DNA from: Branchiostoma floridae
Lineage: Eukaryota; Chordata; Leptocardii; Amphioxiformes; Branchiostomatidae
Direction: 5' to 3'
Length of the DNA: 64,000 nucleotides
Assembly (NCBI RefSeq): GCF_000003815.2
Contig: NC_049980.1
Location: 2,884,740-2,948,739, forward strand
Numbering within the stretch: the first letter of the stretch is position 1; each line of letters opens with the position of its first letter. Position numbers and translations under genes: made by a program. Positions 12,601 through 27,600 of this stretch are shown piece after piece. Below the pieces are notes generated by a model. It saw only the letters and a program-made list of their open reading frames with translations, ran no database searches and had not been told where the DNA came from.

Positions 12601-15600
12601 GGCAGTCCATGGAACGTAGCAGTGCACCGGCATTGTTGTTGCTAGAGGCAATGGCCAGGAGTTCTGTGGCCATCTCCTCACAGTATTTAGCGGCATTCAT
12701 GAGATCCTTTGCTCTCTCCTGTGGGTAAATGAACAAATTCATTTGTAGTATTCAAGGCTGCAAAGTAACACCTGAAGAGTATTACAGAATAACAAATTAA
12801 GTAACTGTACAGTGGTACTGTATTGATTGAATATACCATTCTACTAATTTCTAGGATCATAGTTTAATGCATTCTGAATCAAAGAACATTGAGAAAAGTC
12901 CAGCTTCCCAGTGAGGCATGGAAGAAATTAGAAATGAAAAGCTTATACTAGCAGAGACTGCAAGCAACATTCTGACCTTACCTTTTCCTTGAAGGAAAGG
13001 AGCTCAAAGCTTTTAGACAACTTGGCAGCTGTGTCAACTGGAGCGGGAGACACCAAGACAAACTCCTCGATGCACTGGTTATCCCTCATCTTTCCGCACA
13101 CCATCAGATCAAACACAAACTGCACATTAAAGCAAAGGGCCAAATGTCAAAGCAACTACTTCCATGAGATGCATAAATGTTTGGAATGTAAAGAATGTCA
13201 AAAAAGTAAACAAAAATTTTCTGTCCACCAATACCCACGAAGTGGATACATTTCAGGAATAAGTTCAGTTGTAATTAGTACTTAATTTGTTGGACATAAA
13301 TTACTATGACTTGTGTCATGACAGCCCCATGAAAGTGTCTTACAATGTTCAGGATGTATTGGCTTTAACCTCACAAAAGGATTCTTTTGACCGTGCATAA
13401 TCATCACGATTGCATAAAATCACAAGATAGTACTTGCTTTGTTTGCCTCTAATGGGAATGTTGCACATAACCCATGGTGCATGGTCCCAAGATGTATTCA
13501 CTAGTACTGTGAATCACCAAACAAATTTTAGACAGCTGGAATCAAAACTGGAAGTGCAATTTGTATTGTGCAATGAATGGTCAGTGATAACATCTGATTC
13601 AGAAGTGAAATACATACATGTAGTTACATAATATGTTGTATGTATGTTTATGGTATCATTGAATTTAATCAGGAAATGCCGTATTTTGGTGTCACATTCT
13701 TAAAACAGTACTCCTCAACTGTGCTTTTTGAATCCTAGTTGTTTCATAATTTTGTGACAAACCATACATGTACCACATAGTGGGTGACAGTTTAAAACAT
13801 GTGACATTAGTTTTGATATACATTTGTATAACAGGGCTTGAAATACTTTTCAGACCCAGTGGGCAACTTGAGCCAAATAAATCAACCTGGGCCAAAAGCT
13901 AGATTGCATGACATTGTGAACATTTCCATGTGCGCATAGGAAAATTACCAGTCTTTCTGAATATGGTCCTGATTACTGTGTGGATCTCTCATTTGTCTGT
14001 GTATGGAAGTAATCCAATTATGCACTGTTGGCTTAATTATCAAAATAATGTTTTTGAGATACGTCGATGAAGATAGACATCCAAGTAATAAGATACGCCA
14101 AAAACAGTTACTCAAGGATATCATTTTTGAAATTTTACACTTTATATATATATATACCGTACACAAAATTATAGTGCTTACCAACAAACAAACAACTTCA
14201 ATCAGTCCTCTGATCCTTTTCAAGTTGTAATGACCCAAAGCCTATCAGGAGGGACCTTTACAATGTAAATCCTGACATGCGCAAAGGCCATGCCATGCCT
14301 ACCTTTAGGTTTTTTCTAATTTTTTTCTGAAGCCAGTTGTTGTCATATTATGCTAGTTTTCTGTCAGTGGCACAAGAGGAGGGTTAACTTTTCAAATTAA
14401 TCTAGTTAGAAATTGTGACCTTAGCTGACCTTAGGGGTTTTAGAGCATACATGTAGATGCCCCAGCTTAGAAAATTCAGAGGTGTCACAACACATTTACA
14501 TAGAATCGCCAGGACATTCCGTGGGCTTTGACAAGGTGAAGATACTACATTCTGAACAGGATCACTTTCCCAGGGGTGTGAAAGAGACCATCTATATCAG
14601 AGACCATCAACCTTCCATCAACCGAGATGGGGCAAATACCGACTTCCAAGCACCTAGTTTGCACCTTTGCTGACATCACACTTTCAGTCTGGATGTTTGA
14701 CATAGGCTATGGGTTATTATAACTTGAAAAAGATCAGAAGTCCACTGATCGAACTTCAAGGCTTATTGATATACGAGCTTTAATTTTGTGTGCGGTTATA
14801 AAAGTTTCAAATTGTATAATAAGAAAATTGATATTTTCTTGATTTAGGAAATATGAAATTAGAAAATATTCGCCTTTAGCATACTGCCTTTCAGAAAATC
14901 ATGCAGGAAAAATTGGAAAAAAAGACCTTCAATTTTAAAGTTAGTATAATAGCTAAATATTCCATTCCTGGACAGCCCTGATCTGATGTTGGTTTTGATC
15001 ATTGCTCTGCACAGTCAGTGTGGTACATGTTGGCTGATAGAATGATGCAATCTCTCTAAAACTAAGTTGTGCCAAACAAATTATGGTTTCACTGGGCAAC
15101 TGGGCAGTTTAAGCCCTGTAAGTAACCACAAAGACTAGTGACCTTTGACCACCCGTGAAGTGACCTTTACCATCATTACAATGCAGCAGCTGTGCATTTT
15201 CACCACCATCGTTATTTTCCTGAATGATTGTTAGAACTTACCGTCGGGTTCTAAGATTGTGAACAAAGATTGATTTGTGGACGGGAAGATGTATAGAGGA
15301 AAGATTAACATCACTCTCTACCATCAATATCTATTTATTTTTCCTGTCTATTCTACAAAGTCTAGAAGTAAAATCTTACAACAGTGCTATAACTCGAGTC
15401 AAACTACTGTAGGATTAAGCATATGTATCATTCTATGCAGGATTGAGCAAAAGACAATAAAAGACAAAACTTAATTTCTTTCCATGGATACACTTTATGA
15501 ACAAAATAGCTTAAAGTTAAATTTGCAATATGATGTGTGGTTGACATACATGTACACATACAAAAGAATTAAAGGGAAACAAAGGACCATGGCAGGGATG

Positions 15601-18600
15601 TAAGATATTCAACCTTGCAGCTGTACCTTTTTGTCATCCATGAGTAATGTGGTGTTATGGTCCTTCTTCATCAGGTAACTCAGCACATCATGGTGCTGAC
15701 AGGAGGCAGCATAGCAGATGGGCACCTTGCCATCCTGGAACAAAGTAAAGAAGTGCTTTTGAAAAAAGTTGGCCTTTCTCTTAGTGTTGATGTTTTCTAT
15801 TCATGATCAGTCATTTAATGAATGTACAATGTATGCACACCTACCTTAGTTTCAAACTTGGGAGAAGCCCCACTCTCCACCAGGAGCTTCACAACATTCA
15901 GGAACCCTGCTTTGGCTGCAAAGTGGAGGGAAGTCCATCCATTCTAAAGGAAACAATTATACATATATAATTATAGAAATAAATGTTTGCACCATTGTTC
16001 TTTGATTCTTTCTTTAGGAACACAAAATACAGTTACTGAAACTTCCTTCATAAATTTTTTTATACAGTCATGGCATAATACAATCATCCAAATGCCTACA
16101 GAACATACAGAAAAAAGTTACACCCACCTAACAAATATCATTTCGATTCAGTCACAACTTTAGCCATTCTGGTGAAGGTAATCATTGAAAAAGAGCTACC
16201 CATAGCTGTTCAGGTTAATACAGCATCCTTCCTATCTGTCTGTTTGTGTCTTGATACACTCAGGTCAATGTATGTACATGTACAGTCATGTAATCTATAT
16301 TCTAAAGGACAAAATGTAAGATTAACCTTGTCAAATACATTGATGTCTGACCCTTGCCCCAGTAGTAGAGCTACCATATCCAGGTGCCCATTGGCTGCAG
16401 CCAGGTGCAGGGCTGTGCGGCCACGCTTGTCCTTAATGTGCAGCTGAGTTGTGGACTTACTCAGCAGAAGGCCAACAACAGACGTGTGCCCGTTTGCTGC
16501 AGCCAGATGAAGGGGGATTGAACCCTGAAGCAGATAAAAAGTTATGGATTGTCCTCATTACAATATGTAAAATGTTGTTGCCAGTCTTTTATACTCGATG
16601 TGAAGTAAATTCCAGACAATCAACAACTATGTTTTACGAAAGATGCACAACAACATTAACATTGGTTGTAGCTTGCAAGCAAATTAAAGCAACGGGTGAG
16701 ATTCTCTTTAAAAAATGGCTGTCGTTTTAGAAGACATGAAGAATCTACAAAGCAGCCAAAAATGTAACAATTAAGCACTACTTTTCATTTGATGTGATTG
16801 CTACAAAACATTACAATACATCCACAAATGTGACTTTTCCCTTGGCAATGGGAAGCAAGTAATACATCTGGCCAGTAGTGCATATTGGCAAATGGTTAAA
16901 TTCTATGGTTCTGTAACAGTCATATCCAGAATGTGACTGACTTGTACAGCTGTCTGTGCATCAGCCTGGACGCCAGGGTAGTTGAGCAGGACCCTCACGA
17001 GGCCCTCGTGTCCAGACTGAGACGCCAGATGAAGCGGTGTGAACCCGTACTGCAGTGAGAGCATGTAACATAAGCTTACAACATAAACATTGGAGGAACT
17101 TAGTACCAAAATTCATTGAATGATCTTAGCTAAATGCCTGTGTAAAGGAACAATTTTGTAATAACTAGATAACAGTTATGGTACTGAATACATAAACATT
17201 TTGCATGTATCAAGTGAACGGCTTCACCGGCCTGGAGTGTTACCAAAAATGATGACCAAAAAAAGATAACAGTACAGAAAAATGTTATACCACATTAGGT
17301 ATGTATGAGTATGGCTACGGCTATAAAAACTACGCTTTTTCATACAAAAACAGTGTTAACAGTACATTTACATGTAAAAGCATTTACATGATTGGATGTA
17401 CCGGTATCATATTTCACAAAAAAATGTCTTCACAACACAATAACACATTCAGCACAAACTTAAAGGACACTCATACACAAAATTATATAGTTTTACCACT
17501 TCAAATTGGCATACATGTATATGTAAATGTACATGTCTCTCCAATTCATAATCATGTGTCCAATCGAATACTATGGGAGGTGAGCTATAACTTGTATCTG
17601 CCTCTCGATCGCCGCGTTAAGGAGCTATGAACCGAAAGTCAGTAAACCCAGTTTCGCCTTAAGTTAGGACTTAAAGCACCAAGATTTCAGCCTTATTGCC
17701 CATTTAAGTCATACTAATGCACGGCATCGCGAACATATGCGATAGGTGAACAACAGAGGTCGGCTCCAATCAAACATATCTTTTTACAAAATAACAGAAA
17801 AAGCCGTTGTTAAGAAGCATTCCAACAGCACCTCTACTTCCTTTGAGGAATCAGTTGTCATTGGCTGCTCACTCTTCACTGTTGCCGGGACAGACTGGAG
17901 CATCTCTCGTACAAAGTCGACCTGACCATACATGGCTGCCACATGAAGCGCTGTCATTCCAGTCTGATAGTAGAAGAATACAAAATGGCAAAGTTAAAAT
18001 CAAACGCAATAATGAGTCCATTCCAAGTCACCAAGAGGGTTTGTGAATACTTGTAATGTACTTGATTGCGTTCTGTGTCACTTATCTTCTCAAATTTCAA
18101 CGGGAGGTGGCAGTCAGCACTCGGTGTCCAGTGCAAAATTTTAATCATCACTGGCTTTCCAGTGCAGAAGGTGCTCTCGGCTCTCAGTTTCCAGTTCTGA
18201 AGTCGTCTCACCACTGGACACCCATGGCAGTGCTGACGTAACTTCAGCAGTCCAGGAGATCCAGTGCAGGAGGTGACTTCAGCACTGGGCACTGAGTGCT
18301 GGGAAAGGAACCTGTCTCGATGGTCTCAAAATTCAACTGACCCTGCCAAAGTCAAATCTACCGAAAATGATTGATATTGCCATGAGCAATGTTGGTAAAT
18401 TTGCCAAGTTGCACTCAAGGCATGCGCACCTTTCACTACCGCCAAAATGACCTTGTCGGGAACTCCAAATCCTCACAAACTATATATGGTCGCTGGTCGC
18501 TGTATGACCACAATTATAGTGTTTCTGTATCTACAGGAATGGAAATGGACAGGTGGCCACTATAGAACATTTCTTAATGCTTAGGTCAATAGGAAAAATG

Positions 18601-21600
18601 CAAGGGACCAACAAAAAGTGACCGCAATGGCCAGGTGGTCACTATGCAAAGGTGGCCGCTAATACAGGTTTGACTGTACTTAATAAAAATGTAATTTTTG
18701 TCAACATATTTTTACTGTTTTGCAACTGCATCTACATTTTGTACCTTTACCTATACGTCCTTTTTTCAACTGCATCTACCTATAGTATACCATCCTACTT
18801 TTTTTGTGAAGATTACAATGTGGATCAGAATTATTTTCTGTACCCTCCAGATCCTGATTTATTGCATGGATCTTTCGTTGCTATTCCAAGCCATGAGTAC
18901 CCGTGTTCCATACGATTCCTCCTATCTGGTATGATTCATAACTTTAATGTACAGTAAAACACCAAGACGATTATCCAGGGAAAAGTGGGCATTTTGTACA
19001 GGAGGTTGGCTTGAATAGGATTGACCACAACATGGCTGAGACATAATGGTTTCTAAGTTGTGGTGTTTTTATGTGAATTAGTATTACATACATGGATGGC
19101 GTAATTTGAGATTTCACTGTGTAGAAATCCAACGATATATATAATTGAAATATATACACCCCCCCCTCCCCAGCCATAAAAGGCTCCCAAAATTGGCTGG
19201 TTTGTTTCCCACCTTTGTACTGGGAGTCTTGAGGTCAGCTGCCCCTCGGAGTGAGTCCAGCACATTGGTGTGGTCCGACTTTGCTGCCAGGTGGATGGGA
19301 GTCATTCCCTCTCCATTCTCATCAGTGGCAGATGCACCATTGTCTGCAAGTGTCTTCACCACCTCCTTGTGGCCACCTTCAGCTGCCAGGTGGAGTGGAG
19401 TAGAGGCGTTGATCTGGAAAAAAATATGTGTTCCAAAAATTGCAGAAAAGGTCATGATGCATTATATAGGGCCAGTCACAAAAGGATACATTTCTTTCAG
19501 CTAAGTCTAGAATCTTTAGGAAAATCACAGCAAAAAGGACTGGATTCTGGCTCTTATTCTTGTATTGGCTGCCTTCAAAATCAGGGGATTCCCCAGCAAA
19601 TTTCTGTTTTGCAGACTACAAGCTTCAATCTCTGAACTAACAATAATCATCATGTAACAGAACTAGAAAAGTCTCATGGACTCATCACTGACATTACCTT
19701 GTTCCTTGCAGAGCAGACTCCAACCCTGTCAAACTTCAGCAGCTCTTTGATCACAGCAACACTGCCCTTGAAGGCAGCAATGTGAGCACAGGTGTTCCCT
19801 TCCTACACAAGAGTAACAGAGAGTAGTACCAAATATCGGCAGAGCATCTTTGCAATGCTATATCATCTTTATCCGCATGTGCTATTTTGAAAAAAAAAAT
19901 CATTTTTAAAAGTAAAAGGTATATTAGGTTACCCTGCAGTTAAGTAAACTGTCTTACCATTACACAAAACTGCAGTTCACATGTATCTGAGAAAGTCATT
20001 TTCAATCCTTTACTCGGTGCAATGTAGAATCATTCATTTCTTGACATCCGGCACACAAAAAATGTGTTGATACGTATCTATGACTCTAAACAGCGATTCA
20101 TGAATTTTGAAGGACAATGATATTTCTTATTTTCAAATTCTACAGTTGAACAAAGCAGACTATGGAAATCAGCTACATGAAATGACCAAAGACATACTGC
20201 ATTAGCCATGTTGACCAGCTCAGGCTTATAGTTCAAGAACATCTGCACAACTTCAGAGTGATCGTTCTCTGCTGCCAGGTGGAAGGGAGTTTGTCCATGC
20301 TGTTGAAATTGGTAACAACAAATGCTATTTAGGCAGGAAGGTAGGCAATACTTATTGATTACTCAGTGATACATGCATGGTGGTTTATCATTAAAGTTTA
20401 TTGGATAAGCTCTTTTTTAAAATGACTCGATGACAAAATGTAATACGATTAATAATATATGATGAATATCATGACATTACACTGCAATAAAAAAACATTG
20501 GTAACAGACATAATTTATACAAATCTCAGACTGGACAAAGGAAGGGACATAACTATCTACTTCAACCCAAATACTGTTGGCAGGAATATTAAAATGGGAG
20601 CCTTGGCCATGTGTGACTGATGGAGTTCATGTCTGGGTTGCCCCACAAACCATAAGCAAAACTGACCAAACGTTGTTGGGGTCACATGACAGATGGAGCA
20701 GAATTTTCAAAATCATGGTGACCTCAATCTTCGGCGACAGAAAAATATGATGTGACCATAATTAAGCAAAACAGCAATGCTTTGAGCAATCGAAATGTCT
20801 GGTAGAAATGCTCAGAAATAGCAGCGGTTGCCACTTTGCATACAAGTTTGTGCACATGTCATAAGCTTCGTGCATACATGTATCAAAGAAGGTTCTTACA
20901 TTTTTGCAGGATTTGTCCGTTTTTCATAACTTGAGTGTTTTAACAGTGATTTGTGTGTTTCTCAAAAAAATTATACAAATCTCATAAAAATGTGCAAATT
21001 CTTAGGTTGAGAATTCTGACACAACATGCATCTGAGAGGATACATTTTGCTGATCGTCCAGTGATCGTCCAACTTGGTTCAAGCCAATTGCAATGTACAA
21101 CAAGTGAACCTTAAACAATACTGCATTGAATTTCATGGACATTGATACAGCATTACAGAACAAAACATCCCTAAGCCTGCTCAAAAGACCTAAACTACTG
21201 TGAGAGGGAGGGACAAGCCTGGAGACAGCTCAAGAAATCTACCCCCAACAACCTAGACATGAAGGGGTGAGGTAACATGTAAGTAGGACATTTATTTATT
21301 CATTTATGTCATGTTGTTGCCTCCTGGGTGGCCCCTTCAGCATTCAACATAAATAAATGAGCCAAATTATCTTGATTTGTATCCTACATTGAAACATACC
21401 GAGAGGCGAGTAGAACAGAAAGAAACAATACCCGGGAATCGAACCCGGGCCACCAGATCACAACACTAGCAGCCTAACTGATCGAGCCAAAAGCCTGACA
21501 GGCATTTGGCATGGTCAGTAGCACTACTTGAACCCCCACTGTTACACTACTCCCCCTTTTCTTCTCAAGATTCGTCCTCGAATCTCTGAACCTGGGCCGC

Positions 21601-24600
21601 AAGATCACAACACTAGCAGCCTAACTGATCGAACCAAAAGCCTGACAGGCATTTGGCATGGTCAGTTAGCGCTACTTGAACCCCCACTGTTGCACTACTC
21701 CCCCTTTTCTTCTCAAGATTCGTCCTCGAATCTCTGAACCTGGGCCGCCAGATCACAACACTAGCAGCCTAACTGATCGAACCAAAAGCCTGACAGGCAT
21801 TTGGCATGGTCAGTTAGCGCTACTTGAACCCCCACTGTTACACTACTCCCCCTTTTCTTTTCAAGATTCGTCCTCGAATCTCTGAACCTGGGCCGCCAGA
21901 TCACAACACTAGCAGCCTAACTGATCGAACCAAAAGCCTGACAGGCATTTGGCATGGTCAGTTAGCGCTACTTGAACCCCCACTGTTACAGTATCATCAT
22001 TTTAAATGATGTCAAATAAAGAAATTCAGCAAAATACTGGTCTTAAATTGCCCAGTTCATTTTGGTGATCAGAAATCAAGTGACATGCTACTCAGTTGTG
22101 CTAACATTGCTTACAAATTGAATTCTGCGAGCTGCTTACCGTGTCCACAAAGTTGGCATCTGCCTTCATGTCCAGCAGAGTCTTACAGACAGAAAGCTGA
22201 CCATTTTGGGCTGCCATGTGGAGAGGTGTTCTCTTGGCCTGTGAAACAAGCAAAATAATTCAATACACTTTAATTTTAATTCTAAAGTTTCATGAACACA
22301 ATCGTACACATCGCCAAATAGACCAGGTTTGTTATGTAGAATGATGTCTGTAGACATAAGTTTCTGACGTAATATCATAAATATCAAAGTCTCAGAGTCT
22401 GTTTATTTAAATTCTTTCCACATTTTTCCCTCTCCCTCCCTCACTCCCACTTTGTGCATCTTCCCTTTTTGTCTTTCCCTCTTTTCATTCCTCATCTTCT
22501 TTGTTTCCGTGTTTAACTTCTTTCCATTTTTGTCCTTCCATAGAGCACTTGTGTACAGTCTATTCCCTTTCATACATTCATTATTCTATCAAATCATATA
22601 TTTTTTTCATTGATTATGCAAATGAGGTCATCATTTGCATAATTAATATGCATTGGCATTTCTCTCAGCCACATATGTGACAAGTTTGGAAGTCCTACCA
22701 TGGAATGCAATGGATTTATAAACTTTCCTACATTATCGAGGTAAAAAGCTCATGTCAGTGCTGCAAGTATGAAGATATTTAAGAGGACAGTCATTTCAGA
22801 CCCTTACCAGTGTAAGAGCATCCAATGTTGCCCCATGTGTTTCGATCAGCAGTTTGACCAGTTCCACAAAGCCATTCATTGCTGCCAGATGCAGTGGAGT
22901 TATGCCCATCTTGGACTTGGCATTGACAAATGCCTTGTGCCAAAGCAGCACGTCTGAAACCTCCTTATGGCCATTCTCTGCAGCAAGATGTAGCGCTGCT
23001 TTGCCATGCTGGGGACAAAACCATTGCAGATTTAGACTAGAAAATAGAAGTTTTCAAGTGAAGCCGGGTATGCAAGTTTTTACTTCGGTTGATATACTGT
23101 AGTGTATGGGCATTCGCTATAGAAATCCTTTTTGCTGGGGATTTGCTGAAAAGACAGTAAAAGATTGTCAACTTTGATTTAAGGTACTTCAGAACGATTG
23201 ACTTGAAACACAGGATTAATATTATTGGGAACACAGAGTGGACATACGGTAAATCTTGTAAAAAAAGACTCATGCAGAGTGGAATTCTCCAGAGTGGGCG
23301 TTTGCAGGCATTTTCCGTTAAAAAGTAGACATTAGAAAAGCCTCAGCTATACAAGTATGTATTCTCTCTGTCTTTGTCAGTCAGTCTACACAGACTATGA
23401 CACTACGCAAAAAGAAACTAAGCGACAAAAGAGACTACAATACAAAAGTGTACAAATTGAACATAAAATACTTAAGCTTAATGTTGCAACTTAAATGTAA
23501 AGTCTAGAGTTCAATTTCAGGGGCTTGTTTGTCGATGGCCGCATGCCGTCGGTGTCTTCTTTCAGCCTCGTTGACCTCCCATCCTCTGTGAACAGCTCAG
23601 TGCCCAGTCCCTTATCACTATGCGCCTTCTAGCCCGGTCACTTGCCAGTTTTTCCAGCTGCTGATGACTGATACTAGCCAGGCCAAGGCGCTGCTTTACT
23701 GTGTTATAGATGCTCACAACATGACAATTATATATATAACAATCTGCATGTAGATATCGAGTAGGTCAGAAATGGCTCAAGACAATACCTCATCAAAGAC
23801 ATCCACCCTGGCATGGTTCTGTAGAAGGATCTTCATAATAGACAAATGGCCCTGTTCACTTGCCACCAGCAGTGGAGACCAGCCATTCTGGAAAAAAAGG
23901 ACAATGATCATTGCAATTTGTGGCCTTTACCAGCTACAAAGAGTACATGGAGTAGACTACTGTGATGCAATTTAGTCTGATACAAAATTAGTCTTAATAT
24001 ACAAAATTGTAGTAGCACATGTACATGCCAGTATATGTACACATGTACTATGTAATTCCATGGCAGTGAATTCAAGCATCTTTTTTGGGCATAGTGGCGC
24101 ATGTACACTGTAATGCTTTGTGTTGGATTTTTATCTAAAAAATTTATAACACATTAAAATTGATGTTGAAACAACGGAAATATGATCAGCTAAAGTTAAT
24201 ATTCCAAACTTTTTGTGCCGAGTTTAGTATCACAAACTGATGCAGCTATGAAGCCCAATGAGCCCGCACCATACGCTAATGAGCCCTCCTTCTATCGGGA
24301 CACATCTAGACGCACCAGGCATAAGTTGTCTGGAATTGTTTAAGCTCAATCACACGGAGTCCCTCTGGGCATATGACTCATGTACTCTCACCTCTCAAAT
24401 AGAAGTACCCCCTGGAATAAAAGTACCCCCCGGACAAATCTTCAAAATCTAATAAAAGTAACCCCTGGAATAAAAGTACCCCCCCGGAAAAATACCAAAT
24501 TGACATGTAAACTGTGCCCATACTACTTCAGTCCAAGAGAAGATGATAAGCAGGTAGGCTCTTTTTATTTATTTATGCCTCAGTACCATATCAGTTATAT

Positions 24601-27600
24601 TTTTTTATTACCATATCAGTTAATTGTATAAATAATGAACAGAATAATTCCTATGTTATTGCACATATTTTCTTTATCTGAGTGTCACACCATCAACAAA
24701 GATTAAAATGAAAGTAAAAAAATGAATGAAAATAAAAACTGAAGAAATAAAAAAAGAAGTTTATTTTATAATCATTGTTACAAAATAACATTTTGAAGAA
24801 ACATTCCAACTTAGAATACCTTATTCACCACTTGTGCTATTTTCAATGTTGCAGAAACCAAGGTCGTAGACACTGCCCCCTATCGAGNNNNNNNNNNNNN
24901 NNNNNNNNNNNNNNNNNNNNNNNNNNNNNNNNNNNNNNNNNNNNNNNNNNNNNNNNNNNNNNNNNNNNNNNNNNNNNNNNNNNNNNNNNNNNNNNNNNNN
25001 NNNNNNNNNNNNNNNNNNNNNNNNNNNNNNNNNNNNNNNNNNNNNNNNNNNNNNNNNNNNNNNNNNNNNNNNNNNNNNNNNNNNNNNNNNNNNNNNNNNN
25101 NNNNNNNNNNNNNNNNNNNNNNNNNNNNNNNNNNNNNNNNNNNNNNNNNNNNNNNNNNNNNNNNNNNNNNNNNNNNNNNNNNNNNNNNNNNNNNNNNNNN
25201 NNNNNNNNTTGGAAGGTTAAAGATGGTTCAAAACGAAAAGGATATATTTTTTTACGAGTCCAGTGCCGAATCACTTGTGTTCCGGTATTTTTGGACCTGA
25301 ACCGAAACGTTTTTGCAAGTCCAGAACTGGTCCTGCGTACCGGTACGCATCCCTAGTTATGTTTGGGTCAAAGCGCTAGCGGCAGGGAAATCCGCGATGC
25401 CTCGTCCGAAAAATAGTGAATATTAAGAAAAATACAGCGGAAATATGGGCAGAAAATACCAAACTTTCAATATTTTTGGGGTCCCTGGTTAGTAAAGAAA
25501 GCCCCAATTTGAAAAAAAAATAAACGTACCGTCTAAAATAAGGACGTACCGGGTGGATTTTGAGGCGGAAAAAAATAAACGTACCGGTACGTTTATTTGA
25601 GAGGTGAGAGTACAGTATTACAGCATCACTTAAGATGTCACAGGCCTAGCCTAGAACGCTAGGCAGACAAACTATGTACAAAACAAATTACTGTGAAACA
25701 TACTATAATGCGAAAAGACGAGATGACCAGTAAAATGGCTTCGCTATCTTTGCTACTTGTCTTTGCTAACAATTCCTGCGTATGACGCGAACCTCGTCAT
25801 ACTCCCATGACCCCGCTGAGCTGTCGGGCGACTATTCCAGACCTGTTTTGGGGAAATTTTGCCAACATCTGGACTATGACAACAAAATTCCCATCTAGAT
25901 GCAGAATAACGCTGTTGGCTCTGAAGATGTCAAGAAAAAAACGTGTCTAGATCAGACCTAAGTTGTTTGCAAGTCTACTCGGTAGAAAAGTAGAAGATAG
26001 TGATTTTGTAAGCCAAATAGAAGGGTTTGATTTCTTTTCTCTACTAGAGACCTGGCATGATGGCAAAACCGGTGGAAGACGAAATACATTTTATTTCTAA
26101 CTGCCTCTCTAATGATCAGGAAAGAAATGAGTTATTTGAAGAGGCATGCAAATTCCACAAAAATTTCCAAACGCTTACCGACGAAAACAAAACTATAACG
26201 CTGTTAACGTCACATAACCCACGCATCATAGAAAAAGTGGGACACTTCGTCTTCCACTGCTTCCAGAAAAGAAGTCAAACCCTAAATACGTAGATTGTAG
26301 CTCTCAGCAGTCCATATCATTGATAGAATAGTCACTCGTTTACACTTGTCACCATTGTTATCTATACCAAAGTATTTCATTTTATACATGTTTATTATAT
26401 TTTCTGTATGTTTCATGTTGCAATTAGCCCTCGGGCAAGAACTTGAAATAAACTTCTCTATTGTCTTCAATGAGAAGCAATCATTACATCATGTTTTTTT
26501 AGATGGATGGAGAGCCTAACTTCTCAGCCACTGTAACCAAACAGACTCCTCAGTTTTGAGACAATCTCTGGAAGGGAACTTGTCTCTCCTGTGTCATACT
26601 TTATACTTAGAATGCTGCTTCATTTACCCAAATAGACCTGAGGGATTTCCACATATCCTTACATGTAGCTATGCCCTGGTTGATTTCCTCTTCCACTTAT
26701 GATAGAGCTATGCAACCCAGATTCAGAAAGGAAAAAATAACAAAATCAGTCTTCAATACATCACTTTTTTTAGTTACATTACATTAATTTTGCACACTAC
26801 TACTTTGTCCAACAAACCTTAGCCTGTTTGTTGACAGCATGTTGGACTTTGTGAGCCCCTATGTTCTTGACCATCTCCTGTAGGACGTCTTCATTTCCGG
26901 CTCGAGCACAGTAGTGCATGGGGGTCTCCTGAGTCTGTGGGGTGCAGAAAGTACATGATTTGACATGCAAATTTATACTTAGGGGAGGTCTTAAGTCAAA
27001 GAAATGTAAAAAAAAAACATAATTTTGTTCTCAAGTCATCGGTAGAATCTAGAACTTGCACAAGTACAATATCATTGAGAACATGTGACATGAGCATAAA
27101 TGGCATTGTCAGTTGCAAGCCTCAAGGCTATATACCAGTATTCTTTTTATTCAATGCCAATACCTGGTATGTCTGAAACATCCACAGTGACTGTAATACA
27201 TTTGAATAGCATCCATTACAGGATTGGGTTGTGACACCTGTGACTGATTGCTCAACTCTACCCACTATACATGACCTATAAGATATGCCCCCTCCCCATA
27301 TATTTTACATTCCCTTTGTATGTAGTCCTCCAGGAGTCCAATACCGAATTTCAGTAAAGAAAGTCTACTATCATATATGGTATTTCACATCACATAGTGT
27401 ACATCAGTAAGAAGCCTGAAATCAGCAGCTACATCATGAACGTATGAAATTCCAGTCATTTAGAACTATTGAATTACATGTGCATCAATTTATCATTATG
27501 TAAATTAGGTCTTAATTTGCCTTGTTATTGATATCTCTTAATAATCCTATCTTTCTACATGTAAGTCACATGACTTGTTTGGAAGTACTAGCATAAGTAA

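Noticed and set aside
13824-15126. 8 bp target duplication for the hAT-like element
   Set aside because: The flanks TTGTATAA and TAAGTAAC do not match well enough to count.
21431-21500. Functional tRNA gene on the minus strand
   Set aside because: A- and B-box-like words are present, but I could not close an acceptor stem, and it is part of a tandem array with broken B boxes.
21431-21990. Regular repeats as a CRISPR array
   Set aside because: The unit is contiguous (148 bp, no unique spacers) and the DNA is animal; it is a tandem array.
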